From Pirellula staleyi DSM 6068 (lineage in GTDB: Bacteria > Planctomycetota > Planctomycetia > Pirellulales > Pirellulaceae), in assembly GCA_945875845.1 (NCBI GenBank), contig CAMCMB010000017.1:1-64000 (forward strand): a DNA stretch of 64,000 nucleotides, given 5' to 3'. Of this stretch, positions 18,785 through 28,137 are shown one piece after another (within the stretch, counting starts at the first letter, position 1; every line of letters starts with the position of its first letter). Position numbers and translations under genes: made by a program. Below the pieces are notes generated by a model, which worked only from the letters and a program-made list of their open reading frames with translations, was not told where the DNA came from and did not search any database.

Positions 18785-18929
18785 CAAAGCGCAGGAAGGG
18801 ATTTGAGTTCGGGCAGGAACAAAAACAGGCTAAGAACTCGTTGGTGCGCGGTCCAGATCTGATCTTGACCTGTGACGGGAGGATTTTGTATTGCTTGCAA
18901 TCGAACCTCCTTTACCATGAGACCAGCGT

Positions 18930-21005
18930 ATGACTTTTTCGAGAACGAATCGAATCGATCGACGGCGCCGAGTCATGCTCGATGCGGTTGCATCCGATGC
19001 CGACTACGCTGTGGAAGCCGTTCGAGCCAAGAGGCGCGCGCGGGCTCGCGAGCTTGAGAATCATTCCGAGGAGCAAGGTTATACCACCGCTTATCGGGAT
19101 CCAGGATACAGCCAAGCTGTTCGGCAAACGTGCCAACAACGCATGGTGCAACTCATACCGGTGCGACGAGGGACATTGACAATTGTCCTCGCGTGTATGT
19201 GGATTCTGTGGTGCGGTTTGCTCGCTTCCCATTACTGGATTCATGTTCGCATTCCTACGACCTCTGCGGCTGCGGCAACTACGAACGCGGGGTTCGCTTC
19301 GTTGCCAGTTTCGCAACTCTTTCATCTGCGATCTTCTCACAGTATCGCGCATTGGCTTACCTGTCAGCTTTGGATGCTCACCGCTTTGGCAGCCTGGATG
19401 ATTTTTCGTTTGAGGCGGCACAAACTGGATGACTACCGAGCCAAGTATCGGATCTGGGCTGTTTTGGCGATCGTCGCCCTCTTTTCCAGTTTCGACGCGT
19501 CCAGCTCTGGACTTTATCTGCTGGGAATAAGTATCGATGGCTGGGCTCGCAAAGAAATCGGATACGGTGGCTGGCCATTGGTGATGGCAACGTTCGCATC
19601 GCTGGTCGGAGTGCTCGGGATTCGACTTTGCAGTGAGCTCAAATCCGCACCGACGAGTGTCGCCTTTTGGCTCATCGGGCTTTTGTCATGGGCAATTTCC
19701 TCTTTGCTCGGTACAGGACTGATCAAAACGTCTTGGTCTCAGTCAAGCATTGACTTGGTGGTAGGTGGCTGTTGGTTGGGAGGTACGTTGGCAGTCTTTC
19801 AGGCGTCCGGAATCTATCTCCGTCAAACCTACATTCATGCACAAAAACGATTCCTGCAGCGGCAAGGCGCAAACCTGAATCCGATACAGTGGAAAATGCC
19901 GAAGATTTCATTGAAGCTAACTCGCAGTGAAAAAGGTGTTGAAGAAACAGACACGCCCGACAGTGAAGCATCCGACGTCGATGAACGTCGCAAATGGAAG
20001 CTACCCTGGCCCCGCAGAAGTGAAAAGTCACTGGATGCAGAGGATGCACGCGAGCAATGGACTCAAAGCACCAGCTCGCAAGCAAACAAGCAGCAAGCAC
20101 GAAACACACAGCATGGTCCATCGACCGTTCGTATCAACGAAAAAAACATGGACAAAACGGCCGACAAATCGGCCAACAAAGCCACTCAAGTAGAACAGAT
20201 TGATGATGAATTTGGTTCGCCCAAGAAGCCGCCGGGCCGACTGTTTGGAATCTTTCCGCATAGGCTCGAGCGAAATGAACGTCTCGAAGGCGAACCTATT
20301 CGCGAAGATGATGGGCCAATCCTAGACGCGGGCCTGACCAAGAAAAAGGGTTGGTTTGGAATAGGCGGCAGTCGCAATGCAGATGATCCTCAAAAGCAAA
20401 CAAAGAGAATAAAAGGGCATACAAATGGTTCGAAAATAACCGAACCGAACGGCACAAGCGTTCTCGAATCATCCGCCGATGCACCAAAAGACAAAGGATG
20501 GTTGCGGTCCATAAAGCGAACTGCTCCGCCACAACCCATCGTAGACTCAAAGTCCGATTCGGAAGCGTTGATGGTCAAACGAACTTGGATACCCAAGTTT
20601 GGTAAGAAAACCATTTCCAGCGAATCGGATCCGATTTCTGGTACCAAGCCAGCTAAGGCTCCAACCGCAACACCCAAAAAATCAGATTCAAAGTCCCCGA
20701 CTAGCGAACCTAGCACCGAAAAATCCGGTAAACGATCGTGGATGTCGTTTCCCTCTTTCAGACCAAAACTTTTCGGAATGTTGGATGGTTTTAAACTCAA
20801 ACCTCCGACAGACCAGACGGTTTCTGATGTCTCCAACCATTCCAGCAAGCCTGTGTCGATACAACAAGGACAAGTGCTTCCATCGACCAGATCTGCGGAG
20901 AGTGAAGAGGAAGACTCGGATGACAACGATTCAGGAAGACCGATGAGCAAAGCGGAACGCAAAAAACTACGTCGAACTCAGCAAGAGGATCGACGAGCCG
21001 CGTGA
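18930..21005 (+). CDS. Unrecognised membrane protein with long charged tail
   Basis: A 691-residue protein with no family that I recognise. The first ~75 residues are basic and cytoplasmic-looking (RAKRRARARELEN). Six hydrophobic segments follow between about 70 and 300, for example LTIVLACMWILWCGLLASHY, LWMLTALAAWMIFRL and VAFWLIGLLSWAISSLLGTG. The remaining ~380 residues are low-complexity, rich in Lys, Ser, Asp and Pro, and end SKAERKKLRRTQQEDRRAA; they are probably disordered. Short motifs such as KKGWFGIG, DKGWLRSI and KRTWIPKFG repeat along the tail. Start is ATG 18930. A MITE-like copy follows the stop directly. Confidence 0.6.
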   Translation: MTFSRTNRIDRRRRVMLDAVASDADYAVEAVRAKRRARARELENHSEEQGYTTAYRDPGYSQAVRQTCQQRMVQLIPVRRGTLTIVLACMWILWCGLLASHYWIHVRIPTTSAAAATTNAGFASLPVSQLFHLRSSHSIAHWLTCQLWMLTALAAWMIFRLRRHKLDDYRAKYRIWAVLAIVALFSSFDASSSGLYLLGISIDGWARKEIGYGGWPLVMATFASLVGVLGIRLCSELKSAPTSVAFWLIGLLSWAISSLLGTGLIKTSWSQSSIDLVVGGCWLGGTLAVFQASGIYLRQTYIHAQKRFLQRQGANLNPIQWKMPKISLKLTRSEKGVEETDTPDSEASDVDERRKWKLPWPRRSEKSLDAEDAREQWTQSTSSQANKQQARNTQHGPSTVRINEKNMDKTADKSANKATQVEQIDDEFGSPKKPPGRLFGIFPHRLERNERLEGEPIREDDGPILDAGLTKKKGWFGIGGSRNADDPQKQTKRIKGHTNGSKITEPNGTSVLESSADAPKDKGWLRSIKRTAPPQPIVDSKSDSEALMVKRTWIPKFGKKTISSESDPISGTKPAKAPTATPKKSDSKSPTSEPSTEKSGKRSWMSFPSFRPKLFGMLDGFKLKPPTDQTVSDVSNHSSKPVSIQQGQVLPSTRSAESEEEDSDDNDSGRPMSKAERKKLRRTQQEDRRAA

Positions 21006-21006
21006 C

Positions 21007-21112
21007 GCAAGTCAAAGTAGTAGGCACATTCCATGTGCCGTCCACCTAGAACCCTGGCAAAAGCTCGACTGCGAACAACACAGCAGAGCGTGCCTGCACC
21101 ATTTATTGACTT
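21007..21112. mobile_element. MITE-like element, copy B
   Basis: A reverse-orientation copy of the element at 621-738. Shared phrases are AAAGTAGTAGGCACATTCC, GTGCCGTCCACCT and AGCGTGCCTGC. The inverted ends are worn compared with copy A. It begins within a few bases of the stop codon of the preceding gene. Confidence 0.65.
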
Positions 21113-21253
21113 TGATCATACCAGTCTGCACGCCACTCCCAGGCAGGAAATGGGTCGAGAACAGGAACGTAGATGAATGGAATTCTTTTTATCATGACGC
21201 TCAGATGGTAAAATGGGTGAGGCGAAGGATTGATGGATTTTAGGGAGAAGAGA

Positions 21254-21499
21254 ATGTCGACGAGAAGACTATCACGAGACGAAATCGGCATGCGTCGTTC
21301 GGAAATCTACGAGTGTCAACTGCGTTCTACACTTGAGGCAACTGCCCTCGATCAGTTTGTTGCAATTGATGTTGAGACGGCTGAATACGAAGTTGCTGAC
21401 GAGGCGCACCTCGCGGGCGATCGCTTGCGAAAGCTTTTGCCAAACGCCCAGATTTTTATTGCTCGCATCGGTCATCGAGCTGCTTTCTTCGCACGTTAG
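21254..21499 (+). CDS. Small conserved-looking protein, unrecognised
   Basis: An 81-residue product from ATG 21254 starting MSTRRLSRDEIGMRRSEIYE. The core FVAIDVETAEYEVAD, ending with IFIARIGHRAAFFAR, resembles small cyanobacterial/planctomycete proteins in which a short beta segment (FVAI-D-E-G-Y) is followed by a late GHR motif. These are sometimes annotated next to aspartyl-protease or toxin-like genes. No partner is visible here. A purine-rich GGGAGAAGAGA directly precedes the ATG. It lies alone between copy B of the MITE-like element and the DGR locus; 21500-21880 has no gene and contains the region downstream of VR1. Confidence 0.5.
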   Translation: MSTRRLSRDEIGMRRSEIYECQLRSTLEATALDQFVAIDVETAEYEVADEAHLAGDRLRKLLPNAQIFIARIGHRAAFFAR

Positions 21500-21880
21500 C
21501 CGATTGGGTTCGCGACGGAACATTCCAAGTAGAACAACTTCGCTTGTAATCTAATGGCAACTCGACTTGTTTTAAGTTAGCGGAGAAGCGGAGATCTTTG
21601 GGACGGAACACTGGCGTCGACTTCTTAATCGCTTGAAAAACAACGGGAGAGCGAGGCTCCTGCCAAGCTGGGACCGCAATGGTTCGGCAGGAGCCTGAAC
21701 CTCCCGAGTAATGAATTGGTTTGAGAAAATCGTTGAAGACATGTTTACTTGGGTGGCCTCACCCCGCCGAGTAACGAAATGATGTGCAAAGGATTGTACT
21801 CTGGACTGCGGCTGCGCCATCCGCTACGGCCTCTTCGGTTGCGGCTAAGCACGCTCCTACCGGCCTACGCTCCAACTCCG

Positions 21881-24800
21881 CTACGTCCTGGGCTGCGCCG
21901 ATCCTGGACTCGACACTTGACCAGACGAACTCAAGGCGACACGAAAGCCCAGGTCGTAGTCCCGGTCCGACGGGAAGTACCTGAGACGGTACGCGGACCG
22001 ACAATTCCCGGCGGAGCCGCTCCAGCACCCGCCCCGGAACACCCGGAGCGAGCCTTCCTCCACATTATTGGGGTCGTACACTGAGTAGTACCAGTCTTCG
22101 CACCATTCCCACACGTTTCCAAGCATATCTTGCAAACCCCAGGGGTTGGCATGCGAAGCTACGGGCGGTGTCGTATGTCCGACCTCGTTTTCCGCATTGC
22201 ACTTCGTCGCATCAAATTCGTCACCCCACCAGTAGTTCTGGTCCCACGGAGTTCCAGCTTTGGCCGCGTATTCCCATTCGTACTCGTAAGGCAAGCGGCA
22301 CTGGCCCTCCCCCCAGCGGGCCCACTGGGCAAAGGCCCAGGAGTCGTACCAATTGACAAAGATCACCGGACAGTCCGGCGCGGGACTCGCACCTCCATAC
22401 TTATCGCGATAGCTGGAGTCCGATTCCCCGTGCCCAGGCGAGAACAAGCGATACCACTTATTCAATACCGGGGTGCTGCACATCCGGAATGCAGCGACTG
22501 TATGCACGCGCGTGGCGGGTGTCTCGTTTTGAGGAAACAATTGGTTCTCCAGTCGCTGTAGATTCTTATCTCGGAACAATTCGGTGTACCATTCAAGCCA
22601 GTACTCTCGTTCCTGTTGCCCCCGTTTGCCAGGTGTGAAACTCACGTTCGCAATGTGCTTCTTCGCCCGTTCAACGGGATCTCCGTCCTGCTCGATATAC
22701 GCTCGCCAGCGGTCCCGCAATTCTTCACCCATGCCTTGTTTCTCGGGCGGCGACCCCATCTGGAACTCACCGGCGGGAATGTCGATGAAGCTGTCGCAGA
22801 ACTGCCTTGCGACTTGCTCCGTCTCCCTGCCGCGACTCCCCGAGAGGACCTCGTTCGCGAACTCACCGACGAAGCGATTATGCAAGGCAATGGCCGCTGG
22901 CTCTGCCTGCTTGACAAGCGTCATCAGCGGTTTCCAGGCGCGATAAATGAATTCGCTCGAACGTCGTGTACCCGCAACCGTGCCGTCCCCAGGGCGATAG
23001 ATCGGTTCGATGGCACGAAGCCAGGACTTAGGATCCCGGCTATTGGAGTGCATCTCGCAGACAAAACGCCAGACCCAATAATACTCTTCGGTCTCGGGAC
23101 GGTCAGGCAGGTGCAGCCAGTCCCAAAGTTGTTTTACGTCGTCGTCGGTGCAGTATTGCGACAGCCACAGGGCCGTAAAGAATTCCTGCAGGGTGCGGTT
23201 CCGCCAGTAGACTTCCTGCAAGCCCTCTACTGTCGTGTAGAAGAAGCCCTGTGAGATGAACTCATTCAATGCCGCCAAGCCGTCCAGATCCCGGTCCAAC
23301 GAGGCATGGGCCGAGAGCCTTTTTTGGAGTTGTATTCGGAAATGCGGAAAACGGCCGCTCGGAACGCCGTCGAAATTAGGTATCGAAGGTGTCTTGGCAA
23401 GTCCGCCGTCGCCACCAGGGATCGGCGTCGAAGTCATCTCGAACGCGAGCCCAGCCAGGAGTTCCAGCGCACGCCGTTTGGAACGTGCCTGCACCTTCTC
23501 CGGCGCGCGTTCGCTGCTGTCGAGGCCGATCTTTCTTGCTGCTTCACTCCCCTGCATGCCCTCAACCAACAGGTGCTGGACCGAATGCCAATAGACATTG
23601 CCAGTCGTGCGGATATTTCTAAGATCGGCGTCCGGCAGCTCGCGCAGGTACGAGAGCACGCGCGGGGTGGAGAGGATTTCGCGGGCCTCTTGCGGAATCA
23701 ATTCCAGACGATTCTTTCCGCGCTGGTCAACGCGCAGGAATTGCCGCTGCTGATCGGGCGTGAACTCGTCGACCTGCACGAACCGCCAACCCCAACCGAG
23801 CTGACTGGCAAACAGCGCCCGCCAATGCCGCTGCAAGGCGTGAGGCCGTCCGCTGATCACGATGCGGCAACGATTCCAAGAGGAATCTTTGAGTAGCTCG
23901 CCAACCAGTATCGCCGCCGAACCGTCGGCGGGTTCCTGGTCCAAGGCATCCAGTATCAGGACCAAACGCCCTTCGTCTCGCAGCGACTCGATGATGCGAA
24001 CGGCGTCGTCTTGCCTTAGCAAATTCACGCTCTCGTCATCGCGTTGTTGTTTCTGCAGTATGCGTCGGGCGAGTTCGCAAAGCAATTCATCCACGTGGGC
24101 CGGAACATGGCTAAAGGTCAAATGGAAGGCAACCGTTGCCGCGCCAGGTCGATTCAATTCGGCTTCCAACCACTGCATGGTCGTCGTCTTGCCGACGCCG
24201 GCGTCGGTCGTAATGACCAATCGCGATAGGTCCACTCGCGACTCGTTCGCAACCGTCAGCTCGTTTGCGGCCAAATCAGCACGATCCACCTCAACCCAGT
24301 CACCGAGATCTTGCTCGGCCATGGACGATCGCGTTCCACGCCCGACGCGAAAATAAGCCGGATGCAAGTATTGCTCAGGCCGGTCCGTTTCCAGCAGCAG
24401 CCGCAACCCTTGCGTGTCGATGAAAGGAGGTTTGTCGCTGGTGCCGTCGCCGGACCACAGTTCTCGCCATCGCTGCTGGATCGCAAGCTGGTAGGACGAG
24501 ATAAGCTGTTCCGCTTGGCGTGCCCGGTCGACATTCTGGCCGGAATCGACTTGCTGCGCAAGGGCGGTTAGGTCCTTTGATTTCAAGAGACTCACCAGAG
24601 CGTTGAAATCGGTATCCCAGTCCCCGGTGCGCAGTTTCGCTACCTGGTAACTCGCCAGTTTCACCAGGTTGGGAAGGTCGACCAACGCGGCGGCTGGCAC
24701 GGGTGACGCTTTGTCGACGAGCACTGGAACGACCCGGCCTTCGATGGTGAGAGCCTCTTCGACTTCACGTCGAACCCAGTCGATCTCATTGTCGATCCGT

Positions 24801-26179
24801 CGGCGGCCGTATTCATCCTGTACCGTCAGCCATTGTTTGCCGATCAAAACGAGCACCACCTTGGCTCTCTTCACAGCATCCTCGATTCGGCCGGGCCATG
24901 TCTCTCCAGGCTCAATCGTTCGCCGATCAAAGAAGACCTGGTCCTGGCCGAAGACTCTCCGCAGCTCCACAGCAAGCCGATCGGCGGCTTGCAGCGTGTC
25001 CTTGATGCGATAGCTGACGAAGATCGATGCTGCTTGTCCCTTGGATATGCCGCTCACGAATGGGCCCTGGATATTCAGATACTCCCACCTCGTCGGCAGG
25101 AGCCGTATCTCCGGCTTAGAATCCCACGCCGTTGAACGCTCGTCCAACTGCAATCGTGCCCAGACCCAGTTTGCAAAAACTCGCTCGTAGATACGATTGC
25201 GATAAAGTACCTTCCTCTCGAACCCAATGAGGCCCGTAATGCCGAGGCGATCCCATTGAAGTTCGCTAAGTGATTCTCCTTCGACAGCCTGTCGCCAAAG
25301 TCGAAGTGTCTCGGGATCGCGTTCCACCATCTCTGCAATGTTGAGGAAGTGAATATCGGCAGCCGCACCATCAACAATCTTGTCCGTCAGCGAATCTACA
25401 CAGGCCAGAATAACTTCGAGCAAAGGCCTTTTACCAGTATTATCGGCTAGCCAGTCCCAGAGCTGTTCAAGGATGAGTTGAGTAAGATAGGGAGAACCGT
25501 TTGTGTGATAGTGCAGCCGTGCTGGAAGTTCACCCGAGAGCGGCAAGCCAAGCTGCTCAATGGGGCCACAGAGGTGGTGGAGTTCATCAAGAGAGAAGTC
25601 GTCGAGGCGGATGAATTTGCCAACATTGAATGGGGAGTGGGCATTAACGGTGATAAGTTCCGTGGCCCGCGCGGCGCCTGCTAGGACGAACTGCAAGCGT
25701 TTCAACTCCGGCATTGTGGCACGTTCATTAAACAGACTCCGGACATAACTGAAGAAAGTGTTCTTGATGCGGCTGGTGCGGAGAGCATCCACTTCGTCGA
25801 TGATGAGCACGACGCGCGGAAAGGAAATGGCGGCCAACAGCGTGAGGAGATCCTTTTTTGGGAGGCCCTGTACAGTCTGTGCAGGGATGTTTAGTGACTC
25901 GGCGAGGTCGACAAAAAAACGCTTGAGAAAGCGGTCGTAATCGTCGAATTCTTCGGGTCGAAAGACAGACAGATCGACGAACCCTACGCCGAAGTGAACC
26001 TTATCGAGTCCACTCCGAACATGATTGAGGAGACTCGACTTTCCGCTTTGCCGTGGGGCAAGTATATAGGGATATCGTTGATTTAGCTCGATGGCTTTCC
26101 GGAGATCGCGATCTGCTTCGCGTTCAGTGTAAACCGCCCCGGAAAATGTTCCAGCCGCGCGATAGGGGTTGGTGCTCAT
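21881..26179 (-). CDS. DGR target 1: AAA-TIR-NACHT-FGE/lectin protein
   Basis: 1432 residues. Domains in order: AAA-like ATPase (~1-260; Walker A APRQSGKSS at 41, Walker B VVLIIDEVDAL at 123), TIR (~383-500; SIFVSYRIKD, then WVRREVEEA holding the likely catalytic Glu), NACHT/STAND NTPase (~650-800; TTDAGVGKTTTMQW at 657, LVLILDALDQ at 739), a helical linker, and a formylglycine-enzyme-like/C-type lectin domain (~1131-1416; FIDIPAGEFQMGSPPE, CRLPYEYEWEYAAKAGT, DMLGNVWEWCEDW). Residues ~1376-1411 form the variable repeat. The start ATG overlaps the upstream TIR-ATPase stop by 4 bp. TIR domains of this sort commonly consume NAD+ in defence; the ligand of the FGE part is unknown. Confidence 0.88.
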   Translation of the reverse strand: MSTNPYRAAGTFSGAVYTEREADRDLRKAIELNQRYPYILAPRQSGKSSLLNHVRSGLDKVHFGVGFVDLSVFRPEEFDDYDRFLKRFFVDLAESLNIPAQTVQGLPKKDLLTLLAAISFPRVVLIIDEVDALRTSRIKNTFFSYVRSLFNERATMPELKRLQFVLAGAARATELITVNAHSPFNVGKFIRLDDFSLDELHHLCGPIEQLGLPLSGELPARLHYHTNGSPYLTQLILEQLWDWLADNTGKRPLLEVILACVDSLTDKIVDGAAADIHFLNIAEMVERDPETLRLWRQAVEGESLSELQWDRLGITGLIGFERKVLYRNRIYERVFANWVWARLQLDERSTAWDSKPEIRLLPTRWEYLNIQGPFVSGISKGQAASIFVSYRIKDTLQAADRLAVELRRVFGQDQVFFDRRTIEPGETWPGRIEDAVKRAKVVLVLIGKQWLTVQDEYGRRRIDNEIDWVRREVEEALTIEGRVVPVLVDKASPVPAAALVDLPNLVKLASYQVAKLRTGDWDTDFNALVSLLKSKDLTALAQQVDSGQNVDRARQAEQLISSYQLAIQQRWRELWSGDGTSDKPPFIDTQGLRLLLETDRPEQYLHPAYFRVGRGTRSSMAEQDLGDWVEVDRADLAANELTVANESRVDLSRLVITTDAGVGKTTTMQWLEAELNRPGAATVAFHLTFSHVPAHVDELLCELARRILQKQQRDDESVNLLRQDDAVRIIESLRDEGRLVLILDALDQEPADGSAAILVGELLKDSSWNRCRIVISGRPHALQRHWRALFASQLGWGWRFVQVDEFTPDQQRQFLRVDQRGKNRLELIPQEAREILSTPRVLSYLRELPDADLRNIRTTGNVYWHSVQHLLVEGMQGSEAARKIGLDSSERAPEKVQARSKRRALELLAGLAFEMTSTPIPGGDGGLAKTPSIPNFDGVPSGRFPHFRIQLQKRLSAHASLDRDLDGLAALNEFISQGFFYTTVEGLQEVYWRNRTLQEFFTALWLSQYCTDDDVKQLWDWLHLPDRPETEEYYWVWRFVCEMHSNSRDPKSWLRAIEPIYRPGDGTVAGTRRSSEFIYRAWKPLMTLVKQAEPAAIALHNRFVGEFANEVLSGSRGRETEQVARQFCDSFIDIPAGEFQMGSPPEKQGMGEELRDRWRAYIEQDGDPVERAKKHIANVSFTPGKRGQQEREYWLEWYTELFRDKNLQRLENQLFPQNETPATRVHTVAAFRMCSTPVLNKWYRLFSPGHGESDSSYRDKYGGASPAPDCPVIFVNWYDSWAFAQWARWGEGQCRLPYEYEWEYAAKAGTPWDQNYWWGDEFDATKCNAENEVGHTTPPVASHANPWGLQDMLGNVWEWCEDWYYSVYDPNNVEEGSLRVFRGGCWSGSAGNCRSAYRLRYFPSDRDYDLGFRVALSSSGQVSSPGSAQPRT
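21918..22056 (-). repeat. DGR variable repeat VR1 (3' end of target 1)
   Basis: It aligns without gaps to the template repeat 28138-28276 (offset 6220). Positions 21918-21953 (coding LGFRVALSSSGQ) are identical to the TR and form the IMH-like anchor; 21954-22048 is the variable core. In the TR-5' half of the core, VR1 has 10 differences: 9 at template adenines (AAC to CTC, TTC, AGC and GGC; AGC to TGC; AGG to GGG) and one silent C to T. In the other half it has 12, only 3 at template adenines. Most changes alter amino acids. Confidence 0.85.
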
Positions 26180-27504
26180 GAATCGTGATAGCTGTCCACG
26201 TTAGAGATAATTGCGGCAAGTTTCACTTCTTCGGCCCCATCACGGTATGCATGCCAGAGCCGGTCCGCGACGAACTGAAGCTTGCGAGGTTTTAGTTCTG
26301 AATGACGCTGAATTTCGTCGAACAGTCCGTCGGCGACTACCCAAACAGATTCAGGTAGCAATGCCAGGAGTCGCTTAGCCTCAGCTTCGTTGAACCACTT
26401 CATTGTAATTGTCTTCCACAAACGAAGGTGTTCGCCACGGTTTACGCCACATTCGTTGAGGATTACATCGAATCCCGTGATAAGAGTTACAACTACACGT
26501 AATCTTCCACTCGAATCGCGGACCTGATTCATTAGTTGCGGAAGCAGCACTTTAGCACCGGGTCCAGCCATTGTCGCGAACTCATCTATTACGACGAGGG
26601 TAGGCGTTTTCTTGACACGTTTACCGAGTTCGGGAAGCGAATTGAGATCTCCAAAAGCGTGTGAGAAAAAGGCGAGAAAGCGATCAACACAGTTTTCCAC
26701 CTTATCGGCGCGTAGGTCGGATAGTGAAATAGAAACAACCGTCCACGCGGGGTCAAGGAATTGAGAAGCTCGATTCATAAGACTCGTTTTTCCGGTTTCG
26801 GATTCCCCGATGAACGCAATGCAAGGCCTTCTAGGGTCGTGGAGCAGCGCCTTAAAAGTTCTGTCAAATTCGCGAGTAACATAGCTTGGTTCATCGGGTG
26901 ACATACTCGTCGCCGTGTAAAACGGAGAGACATCCTCGGATAGCTTTTTTGGCGATTCCTCTTGTGACGCAAAATGACGCTCCCCTCGCGCCCCCCCGTC
27001 CCCTGCTGCGGTTCGGTGATCACGAGTATTTAGTTGAGCATGTAAGCGCTGGACGTAGTAGTCCCTCGGTTTGTCTTCATTGAGAGCGAGTCGTTCTAAA
27101 ATCAGCTTCGCTGTTTCGACAGGCGATTTATCGTCGAGTTCAATGAAGCCAGCGGTAGGCGCGAGGCCATCGGCTTGTGCGTAGTCGAATCGACTCGGCA
27201 TGACGCGACGGCCGTCCGCATTGGTAAGCAGACCGTAGATATGGATCCACTCCCAGCCGGTCCAACGCTTCACATCGTAGTGTGGGCAGAGCACAGGGAC
27301 GATGAGTTCACAGTTTTCACTGTAGAGCTTGGGCAAGTATATGCCGAGATCAAAGCGTGCAAGTTCCGCTTCATGGAACTTGTCGTAAAGGATCGCCTCT
27401 TCGCCAAAGCAATCGGCGAGAATGCGAGCAACCTTTTCGACAAAGTCTCGCTTCTCCCCGGCAAAGGAGAAAGCGATTCGGAAGCGTTTGTCAGTAGTGG
27501 ACAT
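26176..27504 (-). CDS. TIR domain-ATPase protein, partner of target 1
   Basis: 442 residues. The N-terminal ~150 form a bacterial TIR domain (RIAFSFAGEKRDFVEKVA; ELIVPVLCPHY; KRWTGWEWIHI). After a charged linker comes a STAND/AAA-type ATPase with Walker A IGESETGKTS at 232 and Walker B TLVVIDEFAT at 302. The C-terminus is helical. Its stop overlaps the start of target 1 by 4 bp (ATGA), so the two are translated together and probably act as one complex. The likely role is effector or signal relay in a conflict system, inferred from TIR plus ATPase architecture. It has no VR of its own. The start is ATG 27504. Confidence 0.82.
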   Translation of the reverse strand: MSTTDKRFRIAFSFAGEKRDFVEKVARILADCFGEEAILYDKFHEAELARFDLGIYLPKLYSENCELIVPVLCPHYDVKRWTGWEWIHIYGLLTNADGRRVMPSRFDYAQADGLAPTAGFIELDDKSPVETAKLILERLALNEDKPRDYYVQRLHAQLNTRDHRTAAGDGGARGERHFASQEESPKKLSEDVSPFYTATSMSPDEPSYVTREFDRTFKALLHDPRRPCIAFIGESETGKTSLMNRASQFLDPAWTVVSISLSDLRADKVENCVDRFLAFFSHAFGDLNSLPELGKRVKKTPTLVVIDEFATMAGPGAKVLLPQLMNQVRDSSGRLRVVVTLITGFDVILNECGVNRGEHLRLWKTITMKWFNEAEAKRLLALLPESVWVVADGLFDEIQRHSELKPRKLQFVADRLWHAYRDGAEEVKLAAIISNVDSYHDS

Positions 27505-27589
27505 GCTAGTTACTAAAAGTCGCGAGCGAAAAGTAGAAGCTGGAGCATCAAAGGGGGGCTTAGTCGAGCCGCAAGGGGTTGATACTTCG

Positions 27590-27731
27590 CTCCTTGCCCG
27601 GTCAACATTCTAGCTGGAATCGGCTTGCGCGAGGACCAGCAAGCCGTTTGACGTCAAGAGATTCACCAGAGCGTAGAAGTCGGAGTCCCGGTCTTGGGTG
27701 CGCAGTTTCGCTGCTTGGCAATTCGCCAGTC
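27590..27731 (-). pseudogene. Remnant of a third TIR-NACHT-FGE target gene
   Basis: About 140 bp closely match the TIR-to-NACHT linker of targets 1 and 2 (24510-24660 and 32575-32670). The minus strand reads AKLRTQDRDSDFYALVNLL, where target 1 has AKLRTGDWDTDFNALVSLL. Further on it reads DSS-stop-NVDRAR, where target 1 has DSGQNVDRAR, so a TAG stop replaces the glutamine. Nothing else of the gene survives on either side. Confidence 0.8.
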
Positions 27732-27952
27732 AACCGCAAAAGAAGCGGCCATCATACTTTAGCAATACAAAACTGCGGCTCTTCGTCAGACCAAGGGAAC
27801 TGCTGAAAAGAAAAATGTTCAATGCCAATTTGCACCATCCAGCCGTATGGGGCGCACGTTGTTCATTCAAAATCTGCACATATTGTGCGACTGAAGAAAC
27901 GAGTTCAATTCCTGTTGCAAAGTAACGGGATCGCTTGTCGGCACAGTGAAAA

Positions 27953-28137
27953 TTCGGAATGCCATGGAAAACGTCCCACATCAGTGATTTTTTTGACGTT
28001 ATTTTCCACCGATCTGTTCACTGAAAACCGGCTCCGCCTTTCACTCCGGCACCTACGGAGCGGCTACGCACGCTCCTACGGGCCTACGTTACAGGCTCCG
28101 CTATTTCCTGGGCTTCGCCGGCCCCGGACTCGACTCC
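27953..28137. repeat. Conserved TR-downstream segment
   Basis: The part nearest the TR (28030-28137) matches the sequence after VR2 (29870-29973) and, more weakly, after VR1. The outer part (27953-28095) matches 33195-33331. It contains the inverted pair GGAGCG/CGCTCC around CTACGCA, able to form a hairpin. Such conserved sequence downstream of the IMH is expected to support target recognition in a DGR. The gap 27732-27952 shows no gene. Confidence 0.65.

Noticed and set aside
22130-23254. Long plus-strand frames inside target 1 (and matching ones inside target 2).
   Set aside because: They are antisense shadows of the high-GC FGE and linker coding sequence and recur in both paralogues only because the genes are paralogous.
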